Origin: Anaeramoeba flamelloides
Lineage: Eukaryota > Metamonada > Anaeramoebidae
NCBI GenBank assembly: GCA_027625915.1
Contig: JANTQA010000023.1
Coordinates: 3,286,001 to 3,350,000, forward strand
Length of the DNA stretch: 64,000 nt
Direction of reading: 5' to 3'
Shown here: positions 47,440 to 59,059 of the stretch, one piece after another
Position numbering within the stretch: position 1 is the first letter of the stretch
How the letters are laid out: each line of letters opens with the position of its first letter
Notes under the pieces: generated by a model
The model's input: the letters and a program-made list of their open reading frames with translations, nothing else
Database searches by the model: none
Told to the model about the DNA's origin: nothing
Position numbers and translations under genes: made by a program

Positions 47440-50400
47440 TTGAAACTATTTTTTTTTATAAAAGTTTGTAATTAAATTTCCCTTAAAATCTTGTAAAGAA
47501 AAAAAAATAAGTTTTAAAGTAATTAAATAAATTTTTACTAAAATTTTTGATTCCAAAAAATTTTGTAAGGATATTTTTTTATAAATCACATCTTAAAATA
47601 AAAGATGAAAAAAAAAAAAAATTAAAAAAGTTCTGATCTACACTACAGATTAAATTTATTTTCAAATTATCTTCATATAAAAAAGAAAAAAAAGTAATCT
47701 TTTGGTAAATACTAACGACCGAATTATAATAAAATAAGAGAAATTTTGTTAATTTCCTAAAAAATATATATATTTTTTTTCAAGAAGAAATTTGAAAAAA
47801 AGGTGAATTTATTAGACTAGATCCAAATATTTTCCCTTGTTTGTTATAGGAAAATATGGGTATTAAATTTCGATTTTTTTATCATCAAAACAAATTAATT
47901 TTATCATTATAGTCGTTTTAAAAATGTGAAGTTCTTTTTAAAATACTTTTTTGAACTTTTCTCTTTTCAAAAAGAGGAATTTTTATCAGAATTATAACTT
48001 TTTTTGAGTTTTCTAGTTTAATAAAGTGAGTGTCTGTCTTTTAATGTGGTCTAGAGGTTAAAAGATGAAAAAAGGCACTTTTTTTAGTAAAAAATTTTTT
48101 ATTTTATTAACACTAGTAACTTTAACACTGTTCTAATTCTGATAATCTCAAAAAAAAAGTAATCAAGTTCTTAAAATGGGTGTTGTAAAATAGTTCATTT
48201 AATACAATAATTATCATTTTTAATATTTAGGCAGTCATTTAAATTTCAAATGGAAAAACTTTTTAGGGTGTTTTTTTTTTTTTGTAAAAAAATAAGTTAC
48301 AAAGAAATAAATATTAATTTAGTTGTTCTTATTTGAATATATTAAAATTCCCTTTATTAATTTTTTATATATTTAAATTTTTGCTTGAAAAAAAAATCCA
48401 AAGTGAAAGAAAAATTTAAGAATTGAAAGGGGAATGTAATCAAATGTTTGTTCATTATTAATTTCAATACTAGTATTTAAAAGAACTGCCTTTTTTTTTT
48501 TTTTTTTTTTTTTTGAATAATTCCCTAAACTTTTCCGCTTTTTCATTTTAGTATAATTCTATTCCTTTTGTTGTTTAGAGCCTTTGGCATTTTATTTCCA
48601 TGGTGTATAAATATCTCGATTAAAATAAAATTTTAAATTTTTTGTGTTTGATTTTATATTACAAGGGTTACTTATGTGTGCTTTTTGAAAGCTGGAAATA
48701 AAGAAATTATTTTGATTATTTTGTATTATTTTTAGATCTTGTATTTTGATGAAAAAAAAACCTATATAAAATGGGACCGTCGACAAATCTTTTTTTTTCT
48801 AATAATAATTTCTTGTTTTAGTTACAAAAACAGTTGATGACTTTGTATTTTTTTTTTTTGTTGTTGTTGTTTGTTTTTAAGATGAAATAGAAATATTTAT
48901 TGAAAATTCTTGTAAATCGGTTCAGAAATCCGTCATAAATGAAAATGAAGGTTTCTTTCGTTGCGGTACTGGTACAGACTTGACAAACATACAGTGAAAT
49001 GTAGAATACATATAAATTTTGTTTTTCTACACTTGAAACGTTCATATCCTAAAATATAAAATTTATAGAAATTGGTTTACTATTATTAAAATTAAGTTGG
49101 ATTAAAATTTGTAAATTTGTTATGACAGGATATATTAAACTATAAATTATCTAATAAATGCTCAAAATTTCTATTTTTTACTTTTTTTGATCATTCTTCA
49201 AAATAAAATTATTTCAAAAAAAAATAATATTAATGAAGATATTCTACTTCCAAAATTGTAAATATGGAACCGTTGAATCAATTGAAAAATAAGAATCCCA
49301 AAAAAATTTTGTGTATTTTATTATCTTACGGAATTGAATTTTTAGATTTATTTATTATAAAAAAAATCAATTTCAATTATAAATTACAGAAATTGAATTT
49401 TTTCTGGAATTGCCCCTTAGGATATGAAATTTTTATTTCATAAAATAAAAGTATATAGCAATTGATGTAAAACAATTGTTAAGGAGGTAAGTACATTTTA
49501 CAAATTTTGAATGTCACCATTTATACGAAACTGAATTATTCAAACCATTTCTTTAACCAAATACATTAATATTTTAATAAATATGAGAGTTTCGAATATA
49601 TCCTAGTGTAGCGTATTTACATACCAAATAATAAATAGAAATCAAAAAAAAAAAATGAAAAGATTGATTCAGAAAAAAAAAAAATAATAAAAATCATTTA
49701 TTTATTAAACTTATCTGTAAATTTGGATACAATTACTTGTTCTTTTCTTGGTTTTATTTTTTAATTCTGGATTGGAAAAATTTTTATTTTTGGAAAATTA
49801 ATAAAGAAACCAATTACTTATTATTTCGAAAGAATTTCTAAAATGTATTTAAAAATCCTATTTTTATTCACTTCATCTAATTCTATTTTTGGTTTCGAAA
49901 ATAGGATACTTTTTGAATTCCTCTTCAGAAATATGGATTTATTGGATATGTTTTTATTTGATTGGATGATTATTTATTTTGAATTAAATTGAAAACTCAA
50001 AATTTATCTGAATCTGATTGATATTTTTTATCAATTTTTCTTTTTCTTTGGTTTGAATCTTTGTAACTGTTTTTTTTTTTATTTCAAAAATTCATGCCCT
50101 TTATTTTAATTTTTGAAATAGTGCCCTTTGTTTTGGATTTGTTTGATAAACTTTTGAAATTAGATTTTTGAAAGCCAATTTGTTAAAAAAAAAAAGTTTT
50201 GTCAAATAATAATAAATCGCAATGGGGTGAGAAATTCGAGCTAATGAATTGTTTGGATTCATCCAAAAAAAGAAGAAAAAGAAGACAAATCTTCGAAAAT
50301 AGACTTTGGTGGAATTTTTTTTTTTTATTTCATTCTTGATTTCAACAAGTTTATCTCGAAAACTAATCTTTCTTGTTTGACCTTCGAAAAGTAATAGATT

Positions 50401-52238
50401 TGTTCAAAATACACTCCTTCTAAGATCTATTTATTTGGTTTATTCTTTGATTAATTTCACTCATTCCCATAAACACATTTCTATATTCAAAAAATAATTT
50501 AATAAAACCAAAAATTTAATCAAAAAAAATATTCGAAAAATTCAAAAATTGAAAGACTCAACTCTACTTTACTTTAGGTTTTTTTTCTTTTTAAAAATAG
50601 AACAACAAATGTATTTTGGTTTCTGAGTTTCAATACCCCCATGCCACTCAAAAAATCTTTTTTTCAGTAAGGTTGTGGCAATGAAAAATTTTCAAAATGG
50701 TAAAAGGTACCTACTTCATTAAATTGAAAAAAATTGTCAAATAGATTATAATTGTAAAGTGGTAGTCAAATTTCTCATTTTCAAAATGTTTTTTTAATGT
50801 CTTTTTTTCTTTATTTCAAAACAAAGCCCAAATCAAAAAAGTAGACTGATTATTAAAATTATAATATAATTCAAAACATCAAATTGAAACCAACATTTAA
50901 GGATGTTCAATTTTCCAAATGTAAAATTCCTAAAAAACCGACAATTTAAGCATCTTCAATTTTTGGACTTGGGTTTTTAATTTTAATTGTAAACCTTAGC
51001 AAAAGTGAAAATTTTGGATTTTTTCTTGCTTTCATTTTTCAATTCAAGTGAAATTGGCTTTAATATAAAAAAATAGGTATTAATTCAGTTTGAGTAATTT
51101 CAGTTTCATATATCTGGGTTGATCAATGAAAAATAAGTAAAAAAATATTTGAATAATTTTCCTTTTTACTATTGTTTGACAATTAAAACTGATTTAACAA
51201 TTTTTTTCCTTTTAGTAATCAAATTTTAAGTCTTTTAATAATCTTCGGCAGGGTTCGAGCAGTTGTATTAATTCCAAAGTTTGTGTCTTGCAGGCGGAAC
51301 GGACTGGAGTCTTTCTTATTAACTTTATGGTGAATAAAAAAAAAAAGATCAAATTAAGTACAGACACCTTTAATAAAGTGATTATACCAAAGTGTGTAAT
51401 CAAAATACTTAAGACCAGTGGACTCAAACGTTATAAGCACCAGTTTATAAAACTTTTAGTCCTCACTTTTATATAACAACAGTAAAAATTTTTTCCCCTT
51501 TATTATTCATATAACAGTAGAAGAAAACAAATCTATTAAAAAGAAAGATCAGTTTCTGTTTATTATAAATTTCGTTGGAAGTGTGAAATAGCAATCATAA
51601 AAATTGTTCGATTTAAAAAAATACTACCCTTGGCCTTACTCACATTTTGAGGTTTTTTTTAACACAAAAAATATCGTTTTTTTAAAAAACTTTAGCAATT
51701 TTACTTTAATACAGCTTTTTAAAAAAAAGTGATGGTAAATAGCTTTTCAAGTAGTGTTTGAAACTTTCTATTTCACTCTTTTTAAAAAGCTTTAATAACA
51801 CTTTATAAAACTTTTTGTTATCACTTCTTGAAATGTCTTTAAAAAATTCTTTTCTTTTAAAAAGATAAGGAAACAAGAGTGCCAAACAATTAATAAATGA
51901 ACATTTGAATTTATCAATACCAACGAAAAAGAAAAATCAGTGTGAATTATTAAAGGAATTCTTTCATGGGGTTGGCCTTTCTTGTTTTTGAATTAAAATA
52001 AAGAATTGAGAGATTGTTCGATTATGATCCAGTGATTTTTTTTTTCATAAACAGCCTGAGAGCCTTAGTGTTTAAAAAAGAAAGATGATTTAAAAAAATT
52101 AATTGCAGTTTTTTGTGATCACAAAGAAGGTAAAAAAAATAATACAAAACTTTTGATTTTGTGGTTCTTTTGTAAAGTAATATTACTAAGTTTCTTGTTT
52201 GAAATATTTGGAGCTATTTTGAAAATTTAAACAGAGGG

Positions 52239-52271
<33 letters not shown>
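52239..52271 (+). repeat. Poly-A run of 33
   Basis: The longest homopolymer in the window, just downstream of the possible minus-strand exon. It could be a slippage product or a relic of a retro-insertion, but no other insertion mark is visible. Confidence 0.9.
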
Positions 52272-52272
<1 letters not shown>

Positions 52273-52377
52273 ATTTTTTATTGAATTTTTTAAAGAAACA
52301 AACAAAAAGAAAAAGGGTTTAGATTCTTTTGTGTTTTAGAGAAAGACAAAACCTTCAGAAAAAAGGAGAAACTTACT

Positions 52378-52548
52378 TTAAAATATGATTTTTGGTTTCT
52401 GATTGAAAGCGCTTGGTGTTTTGAATGTTGAATATTTTTCGGTGGGTTGTGTTTTTTCTTTGTCAAGAGATTCGCCAAGCAAAAATTGCAGAATTTGATG
52501 CAAAAATGTCAGTGGTTTTATTGTGATTTCTTTTAGTGGTTTTTTGTT
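52378..52548 (-). CDS. Possible terminal exon of an unidentified minus-strand gene
   Basis: A 57-codon open frame after an acceptor-like TTATTTCTTTAG and ending in TAA. It contains the stretches PLKEITIKPLTFLHQ and then LLGESLDKEKTQPTEKYS, with codon use and G+C above the surroundings. Upstream on the same strand, short open pieces with fitting splice signals lie near 53050-52995 (KTIFKLISKKAKRF), 53440-53340 (SSRIQEIKNWLLL) and 53937-53892 (LRFLWLFNWQLQ). Phases can be made to agree, but so many frames were available that this may be chance. No family recognised. Another frame of the same stretch is open too. Confidence 0.25.
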   Translation of the reverse strand, partial: NKKPLKEITIKPLTFLHQILQFLLGESLDKEKTQPTEKYSTFKTPSAFNQKPKIIF

Positions 52549-54136
52549 CTAAAGAAATAAATTTGAGGTTCAATTCAAAAAATTACTTTAAAGGTGTTTG
52601 ATTTGTGAAAAAGATAAAAAAATAGTAAAAATTAAATGTATATTTTATTGATTAAAAGAATTGATTTTCAAAATTAAAGAAACACAAAACGCAATTTTTG
52701 ATATTCCAAGAAGTTTGAAAGAAGGATAAATATTCGAAAAATTGATTTTTTACCAAAATAAATAGCAAATTTTTTTTTTTAAGTAAAAAATACCACCATT
52801 TTTTAAATATTTCTCAGAATCTGTTTAACCAAGTCCAGAGTTTTAAACTTAATTTATTTATTTGAGAAAAGATTCTCAAGATCCACACTTTTAATTTTTT
52901 TTTATTAAAAAATTTGTGGAAAAAAAAGTTGATCAATGTGGCTATTTATTTTGAAGATAGAAACTAATTATATCTTTATATGAGATACCATGTGAAGAAT
53001 GAAACCTCTTTGCCTTTTTAGAGATTAATTTGAATATGGTTTTTTCTAACCTGTGGAGGAATACCCAAAATTGGTAAAAATAAAGAAACATATTTTGAAT
53101 TTGTTCAGAAGAAAAAATAACTTCTTTTTTTGGGAAGGTTACTGTTGCTATGAATAAATATTATACGAGTCCAAAAATTATTGTATTTTGATCATTGTAT
53201 TTCCACAAGTTGATATTATCTTAGTTCTGAGATTTTGTTTTTCTTTTCTTAAGTACCATATAAAAAATGATAAGATTATATTTTGCAGATCAATTTTTTA
53301 CCGAAAAAGAGGAATTTTTTTTGAAAAAGAAAATATTCCCTACCTGATAATTTGGACCCTCTTAACAAAATTAGTAATAACCAATTTTTAATTTCTTGTA
53401 TTCTTGAAGAAATTACAAAACTAATAAATGTGGGTATTTTGATTCAATCCATTATAATTAGATTAGAGAATCAATGAAAAATATTATCAAAAACCAAATT
53501 TGTAAAAATTTCCAATTAAATTATTGTCAAGGGGAAAGAAACCATTGAAATCAGGGGACTAATTATTGTCATTTTTGTTGGAATTTAAACATAATTTTTT
53601 TTTTTTTAATTTTAAAAAGAAAGAAATTGGTTCAATATAATCAAGTACTTGTAGATGGTTGTATCGTGATATTACAATCGAAAAATTATAAAAAAAAAAA
53701 AAAAAAACATCAAAGAATTGAAAGTTATAGATGAACAGAAAAAGCTGGTAAAACAATAATTATTAATAAAGTAAAAAAAAAATTAAGAATTTAGAATAAA
53801 ATTTGCTATAAAATTTAATCTTTTTAAAATGATTTTAATTTTGTTGAATATAATTTTGTAAATGATAAAACTCCCTACTTACCTGATCTGAAGTTGCCAA
53901 TTAAACAGCCAAAGGAATCTTAATTTTAATTCTAAAAAAAGAAATGGTTAAAGTTTAAGCAAGTTTTATCATTTTGCCTGTGGTTGCATTGTTGTTAAAT
54001 GTTTAGGGGATAAGTAATATTTTTACAAACTATCTAATAACTAATTAATTTCAAACTACTTGGGAGAAAGATTGTTTATCAAATAGGCAAAAATTTCAAG
54101 AAAAAACTTATTAATTCATGATATTAATTAATTGTG

Positions 54137-54140
<4 letters not shown>

Positions 54141-54225
<85 letters not shown>

Positions 54226-54243
54226 GGTGGGTGTGTGTGTGTG
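54141..54243 (+). repeat. (AT)n(TG)n(GGTG)n microsatellite
   Basis: Five AT units, then more than 30 TG units, four GTGG-type units and more TG. Over 90 bases of alternating purine-pyrimidine, prone to Z-DNA and to length variation. Confidence 0.95.
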
Positions 54244-55133
54244 CTTGCTGTCATGTATGAATGTATGTACATCACATTATTAATACCTTCTAACTTTTTT
54301 TGTTCATCAAAATGTAATAATTACAATTATAATAAAAAATAAGGTATTTTAATTGATATGGTATCTAATAATTCAAATATTTGATTAAATTAAGACTTAA
54401 AACCGAGTTTTTAGAATAAATTTGGCTATAGTGATAATAACAATAATAATGTCTTTCAATAAATTAACATGGATTTTATTGAAATGTGGAGTTATTAAAT
54501 CATTCAGTTATTCAAAAATAAAAAATCACTATAATTCAAATTTAATAATTTTTTTTTAAAAGTTAAAAAGTACTCTGATGTAAACTCCATTTCACCCAAA
54601 AATTCCCAGTCAAAAAGGGAAAAGTCACTTTATTTGTAAGAATCAATTACCAAACTTGTATTGTTTAGAAATATGAAAAATAATAAAATTCTTATCAGAA
54701 CCGACAATCATAAAAGAAAAGCCTGTATAAACTAAAAATTTCTAAAAAAATCAAATGGAAAAAATTTTTTGGGTACTTTTCATTGGAGTGTATTGTGTAA
54801 AATTCTTAATTTCTTTTTGATAAAATTAGTTGATTTTCGAAGATAAGGATAAAATTTATTAAAAAAAAAAAAAAAACAGAGAAAGAAATGTAAAATTTTG
54901 ATAATTAAATATAAAAAAAAAAAGTTTTTTCCTCAGTTCTAAATTGGATATCAGAAAAATATACTTTTCTAAATATCTTTGTTTTCAGATGTAATCTGTT
55001 ATTTTCTCATTTGTGTTCTAGAGAACAATTAAAAAAATGGTGTTTAGTTGTTAAATATCATCTTATTTTGAATATAAAACACAGGTTTCAAAATAAAATC
55101 AATTCTTTTTCTGATTTTTCATTTCAAAATAAT

Positions 55134-56343
55134 AGAGGTTTTGATGATAACATGATTATGTCACGACAAAGTTACAAAAATCGCGATAATTTCCATCAAA
55201 TCGCGATATATCTTAAAATCGCGATAATATAACAAATCGCGATAATTCTATAAAATCGCGATAAATGCCAAAATATCGTGATTAAAAAGTAATCGCAATA
55301 AAATAGTTGATGGGTTTTTGGGCTAATTGAGAAATATTTAAACAAAAAAATTTTTTTTGATCAAAAAATAGATCAGGTGACAAAAAGTCATTCTCTTGAA
55401 AAAACAAAAAAAAAGATTCTTGATCCAATCAGGGATCAGATCCAAGAGTTTAATTGTGCTTTCATTTTTTTTGGTTAACAAACCTATCGATCCTTTAAGA
55501 TCAACAACAATAAGAAATAAATAGAAATAAATATTTTTTCAGTTAATCGTTGTGTTGTAAATAGAGTTGAATAAAAGACCTTCTAAAACAACCAACCCTT
55601 TGTCCGTTTTTTAAAGAATGTGTTCTTGGGTGAAAACATTTTCAATATTCTCAGAAAGCTAAAAGGGGTTGGTAAACTCTTCATTAGCTTTCACAACATC
55701 CTTGTCAGATGATCACCAATTATTAAGATTTTTTATAGATTTGTCTTCTTGTTTTTCTTTTTCTTCTTTGAGCATCTTTGTATTGGGCAGAAAACACAAT
55801 TAGAGCTTAGAGGTTTTTGTTTGACCGATCAGTAATAAGAAGGAAAATTATTCTTTATTCTTTTTTGCTATTTAAAATTGTGAAGGTAACAACTCCATTG
55901 GAAGAAAATACATCTATCCTATATTCAATTAAATTGTTGGAATGGGTAATTATTAGTTTGATCATAAACTTTGGTTGAGATTTTATATTTTGTTAAAAAA
56001 AAAATGAAAAGAATAAAATTTTTTTCCACAACAAACCAAACTCAATCCCTTTTTAACGTTTTCTGTCTTTCAAAACTTTCAAACACTTGAAGACAGTCCA
56101 CAACACTTACAAACACTTTCTGACATTTATGAAAGGGGAAAGTGTTGTAAAAGTCTCAAGACTTTGTTAAAGTTAAGATTTTTTTAAGGTAATCTCAAAA
56201 AAATAATTTTTCATTTTTTCGCGATAATGTGAATATCGCGATAATGTTGAATATTGCGATAAAGTTGGACTAATCACGATTTTTAATAATATCACGATTG
56301 TATTGTTAATATCATGATAATATATGTTATCATCAAAACCTCT
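55134..56343. mobile_element. Non-autonomous DNA transposon with ATCGCGAT subterminal repeats (1.2 kb)
   Basis: Perfect 20 bp terminal inverted repeats, AGAGGTTTTGATGATAACAT at the left end and its inverse at the right. Inside the left end the palindromic word ATCGCGAT occurs five times, plus decayed versions such as ATCGTGAT; inside the right end it or its variants (ATTGCGAT, ATCACGAT, ATCATGAT) occur about six times. Clustered subterminal repeats are transposase-binding sites in hAT and CACTA elements. The middle 800 bp has no open frame of note. Target duplication not clear, so superfamily not assigned. Confidence 0.65.
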
Positions 56344-56632
56344 AATATCTAAATCGGTATTCATTTATCTTCCTAAGTTCGAACCAATTTTGAAGGTAAA
56401 CGCAATTTATCTTTTTAATAAATTTTAAATTACTAAGAAATTCTAATAAATCCCAAAAAATTTTTAATTCAATTCCCATTTTTAGAAATCTTCGAACTGT
56501 TTCTTCTCAAACTGTCCAGGGCAAAGAGTATTTAGAAGTCCAACCAATTTTACAAAGTTTCTTCACATTTAACTTCTTAATATGTGTTATTCAAAGTTAA
56601 AGTAAAAAAAAAATCTAAAATCGAAAATGATA

Positions 56633-56826
56633 CAGTCAGTTCCACTTTTCAGTCACCACCTTTCAACGAAATTTAAGGCACAATAAAAATCTCAAATTAA
56701 GGCACTAAATTCAGATTCTAGTAAAATAAATTGTAAAAAAAAATTACAAATTTTGTGCCTTAATTTGAGATTTTTTTTTGCCTTAAATTTCTTTGAAAGT
56801 TTGTGCCTTAAAAGTGGAACGGACTG
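56633..56826. mobile_element. Tc1/mariner-like MITE, copy 2 (194 bp)
   Basis: Same family as 1449-1645: it starts CAGTCAGTTCCACTTTT, contains the AAGGCACAA and TCTCAAATTAAGGCAC words, and ends AAAGTGGAACGGACTG. The left flank is TA (56631-56632); the right flank is TT, so one flank has changed. Its left arm carries a short replaced stretch (CAGTCACCACC instead of AAGGCACAAAC). It lies about 850 bp upstream of the ELOF1 start. Confidence 0.8.
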
Positions 56827-57673
56827 TTTAAAATTTAATTAGCAATTAATTTGAATTTAACAGTATAGATGAAAATAATTCATGGTTTACCAATTTTTGA
56901 CAGGTTGGTAATATTTATTATAAAAATTAACTAGAATTCTTTATATTTTTTGAGAAAACTTCAAATTTTTTCCTTTATTTTTAGTATTTTTTTTTTTAAT
57001 AATAGTACTGATAAACCAACACCATATTTCTATTCGGTTTATTGTTAATTTCTTTGATCATTTGAGATTTAAAAATTCTTGAAAAACTGTGACAAATGCC
57101 TTTACTTTCTAACATGGATTTCCAAAGTCAAAATTGGTTATTTTATCAACCGTAATAATCTCATTTTTTGAATTTATTAATACCTTTTGCGAGGTAACCA
57201 AAGTATCAACTTTTTTACAATCCCTTTCAAAATCGAAAACCAATTTTCTGTTATCTGAGCCACCTTGAAAAAGAAATTTCGAAAAGTAACCGTAAAAATG
57301 TTGGAAATGTTTGTTTTAAGAGTAATTATTGTCCAACAACTCCCTCCATTGAAACCTTTAAAATCTAAATAATAATCCAAAGTTTTACATTTTTTTAATA
57401 AAAATCAAACATAATCTTCAAAAATAATCTTTGTAATTATGAAGTGGTCTTAGAATTAGTTTTTGTTTAACATTAAAAAAAGAAAAATAATAACAACAAT
57501 TCTTTTTGGATGTCTTTTCTTCTGAATTAAACATATTTTCATTTCCTTGCTTTTTTTTTTGGGTATTGTAAATTTTCTTACAAATTTCAACTTGTTTTTT
57601 TTTTTTCAAAAACCAACCACCGACCTTCCGCCAATTTTTCTTAAACAAAGTAATAGTATAACAAACAACTTCT

Positions 57674-58357
57674 ATGGGAAGACGTAAAAGTAAAAAAGCA
57701 AAGCCTAAGCGTGTTGTTAAAAGGCCACTTGAAACTGTGTTCAATTGTCCGTTTTGTAACCACCACGAATCAGTTACTGTTAAATTGAAAAGAATCGATG
57801 CGATTGCAACTTTAATGTGTGTGGTTTGCAAGCGTGAATTCCGATCACAAATCACCAACTTAAGTGCAGCAATTGACGTCTACTATGAATGGCTAGATTT
57901 TTGTGAAAAGGAAACCAATAAAAGTGACGGAGAGGATCAATTTACTGATGGGGTTCGGATTTCAGGTACTGGGCTAATGGCTTCCGGGCTTGGTGACGAT
58001 GATGACGATCGAGACGGGATTAATAATAACGAAAATACAAATGATTTTACTGACAGCCTTAGTGAAAACGAGAAAGAAAATGAAAAGGAAAAGGAAAAGG
58101 AAAAGGAAAAGAAAAAGGAAAAGAAAAAGAAAAAAGAAAATGATTTTCTGATCGAGAGCGATTCCTTTAATGAAAAATCTTCAAAAAGCGACGACGACTC
58201 TGATGAAAGTTCTGACTACAGATCCTCAAGAAGAAAAAAGAAAAGAAGAAAAAGTAAAAAGCATTCAGAAAGAAAGCACAGATCGCATCGATCTTCGAAA
58301 AAGAAAAGAAAAAAAAAAAGAAGCAAAAAAGAAAAAAGAAGAAGCAAAAAAAATTAA
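57674..58357 (+). CDS. ELOF1: Transcription elongation factor 1 (ELOF1/Elf1) with long charged tail
   Basis: 227 residues, no intron. The first 82 residues are a full Elf1 protein: the basic start MGRRKSKKAKPKR, a zinc ribbon with Cys 25, 28, 49 and 52 (NCPFCNH and MCVVCKREF), then ITNLSAAIDVYYEWLDFCE. Elf1/ELOF1 rides on RNA polymerase II, helps it through nucleosomes and supports transcription-coupled repair. Animal ELOF1 is about 83 residues and yeast Elf1 about 145. Here a further ~145 residues follow: an acidic stretch, an EKEKEK run, an SSDYRSSRRKK region and a basic C-terminus rich in Lys, Arg, Ser and His. The tail could bind nucleic acid or histones (inference). The start is the first ATG; TAA is followed by AATAAA at 58446. 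Confidence 0.95.
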   Translation: MGRRKSKKAKPKRVVKRPLETVFNCPFCNHHESVTVKLKRIDAIATLMCVVCKREFRSQITNLSAAIDVYYEWLDFCEKETNKSDGEDQFTDGVRISGTGLMASGLGDDDDDRDGINNNENTNDFTDSLSENEKENEKEKEKEKEKKKEKKKKKENDFLIESDSFNEKSSKSDDDSDESSDYRSSRRKKKRRKSKKHSERKHRSHRSSKKKRKKKRSKKEKRRSKKN

Positions 58358-58445
58358 ATTGATTCTTTTTCCTTAAAAACAAATCATTCTTTAACAAAAC
58401 ATTTACTCCTCGAAAAAAATAACTTTAATTAACAAATATTCATTT

Positions 58446-58451
58446 AATAAA
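58446..58451 (+). promoter_or_regulatory. Likely polyadenylation signal of ELOF1
   Basis: AATAAA 89 bases after the stop codon. The distance is normal, but the hexamer is common in DNA this rich in A+T. Confidence 0.45.
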
Positions 58452-58517
58452 GCATAAGTGATTATTTTCTTTTTATCACCGTTTTTTCTATTTTTTTAAT
58501 TCTTTTTTTTGGTTCAG

Positions 58518-58611
58518 AGAAATAAAAGCAATTAGGGAATGGGAAATTCAAAAAATCCTTGAAGGCAGTCGTGTGGCAACAACACCCCCAGAATTGTTAA
58601 ATATGAATTAG
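58518..58611 (+). CDS. Possible orphan terminal exon, plus strand
   Basis: After a strong acceptor (TTCTTTTTTTTGGTTCAG) an open frame reads EIKAIREWEIQKILEG, then SRVATTPPELLNMN and TAG. The G+C-rich codons (GGCAGTCGTGTGGCA) stand out from the flanks. No upstream exon of the right phase was found in ELOF1, so this is either the end of an unrecognised gene or a relic. Family not recognised. Confidence 0.25.
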
Positions 58612-58649
58612 TCTTCGAGTGGAATATCGGCCTTTTCTTTCTCGATTCT
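58608..58649 (-). CDS. Possible orphan terminal exon, minus strand
   Basis: Read on the minus strand, a frame ends EKEKADIPLED and TAA. Its stop overlaps the TAG of the facing plus-strand piece by three bases. About 150 bases upstream on this strand a frame reads NEIKRKLFRIFIDLL up to a donor GTATGT (near 58795) in a compatible phase. Very short; may be chance. Confidence 0.2.
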   Translation of the reverse strand, partial: RIEKEKADIPLED

Positions 58650-59059
58650 CTCAAAAAAGTTTCAACAAAACAATAATCAGGTTTTAAAGAAAAAGAATAT
58701 CCAAATTTATTTCAAAATTTACTTTTATAAGAGTTGCCATTCCAATTTTTGAAATTTTGGGTATCAGGCTCTTTACAATAAGAATTTATTTTTTGGTTTT
58801 GTTGTAACATACAAAAGATCAATAAAAATCCGAAACAGTTTCCTTTTGATCTCATTAACCGGATTAGTGTCATCATAGATTTATCTATAATCAAAGTATG
58901 TTGAAATTGGGTGAAAATAATATTAGCGTGTACAGATGGTTTCTGTGATTTTAGTCACTAAAAAAAATCTTTTATAAATCTTATTACACAATAAATTATT
59001 ACATTTTTTACAAAGGATCATTTTTTAAAAATTTTCATTTTTATAATTTTTTTTTTTTA

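Larger units (their letters stand above)
47440..57673. other. Long intergenic region with transposons and possible cryptic exons
   Basis: 10 kb without a confident gene. It holds a poly-A run of 33 (52239-52271), a possible minus-strand exon (52378-52548) with further candidate pieces up to about 54760, a (TG)n tract (54141-54243), a 1.2 kb element with subterminal ATCGCGAT repeats (55134-56343) and the second mariner-like MITE (56633-56826). A 34-base block at 51487-51520 recurs at 63088-63121. From 47440 to 52200 I see only AT-rich sequence. Confidence 0.55.

Noticed and set aside
48040-48090. tRNA-like GTGGTCTAGAGGTTAAA
   Set aside because: Resembles an A box, but no B box, acceptor stem or anticodon arm can be drawn nearby.
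51240-51310. G+C-rich spot with GGTTCGAG, possible tRNA or exon
   Set aside because: No cloverleaf; short frames on both strands conflict and no splice partner found.
53480-53545. Exon-like stretch SPDFNGFFPLDNNL on the minus strand
   Set aside because: Its only possible donor leaves a phase that does not fit the neighbouring candidate exons.
54560-54700. Exon-like stretch GNFWVKWSLHQ joined to an upstream ATG piece by a 23 bp intron
   Set aside because: All supported introns here are about 100 bp or longer; a 23 bp intron is not credible without cDNA.
57418-57858. 146-codon minus-strand frame covering the ELOF1 start
   Set aside because: It overlaps the conserved zinc ribbon on the opposite strand; ELOF1 identity explains the composition.
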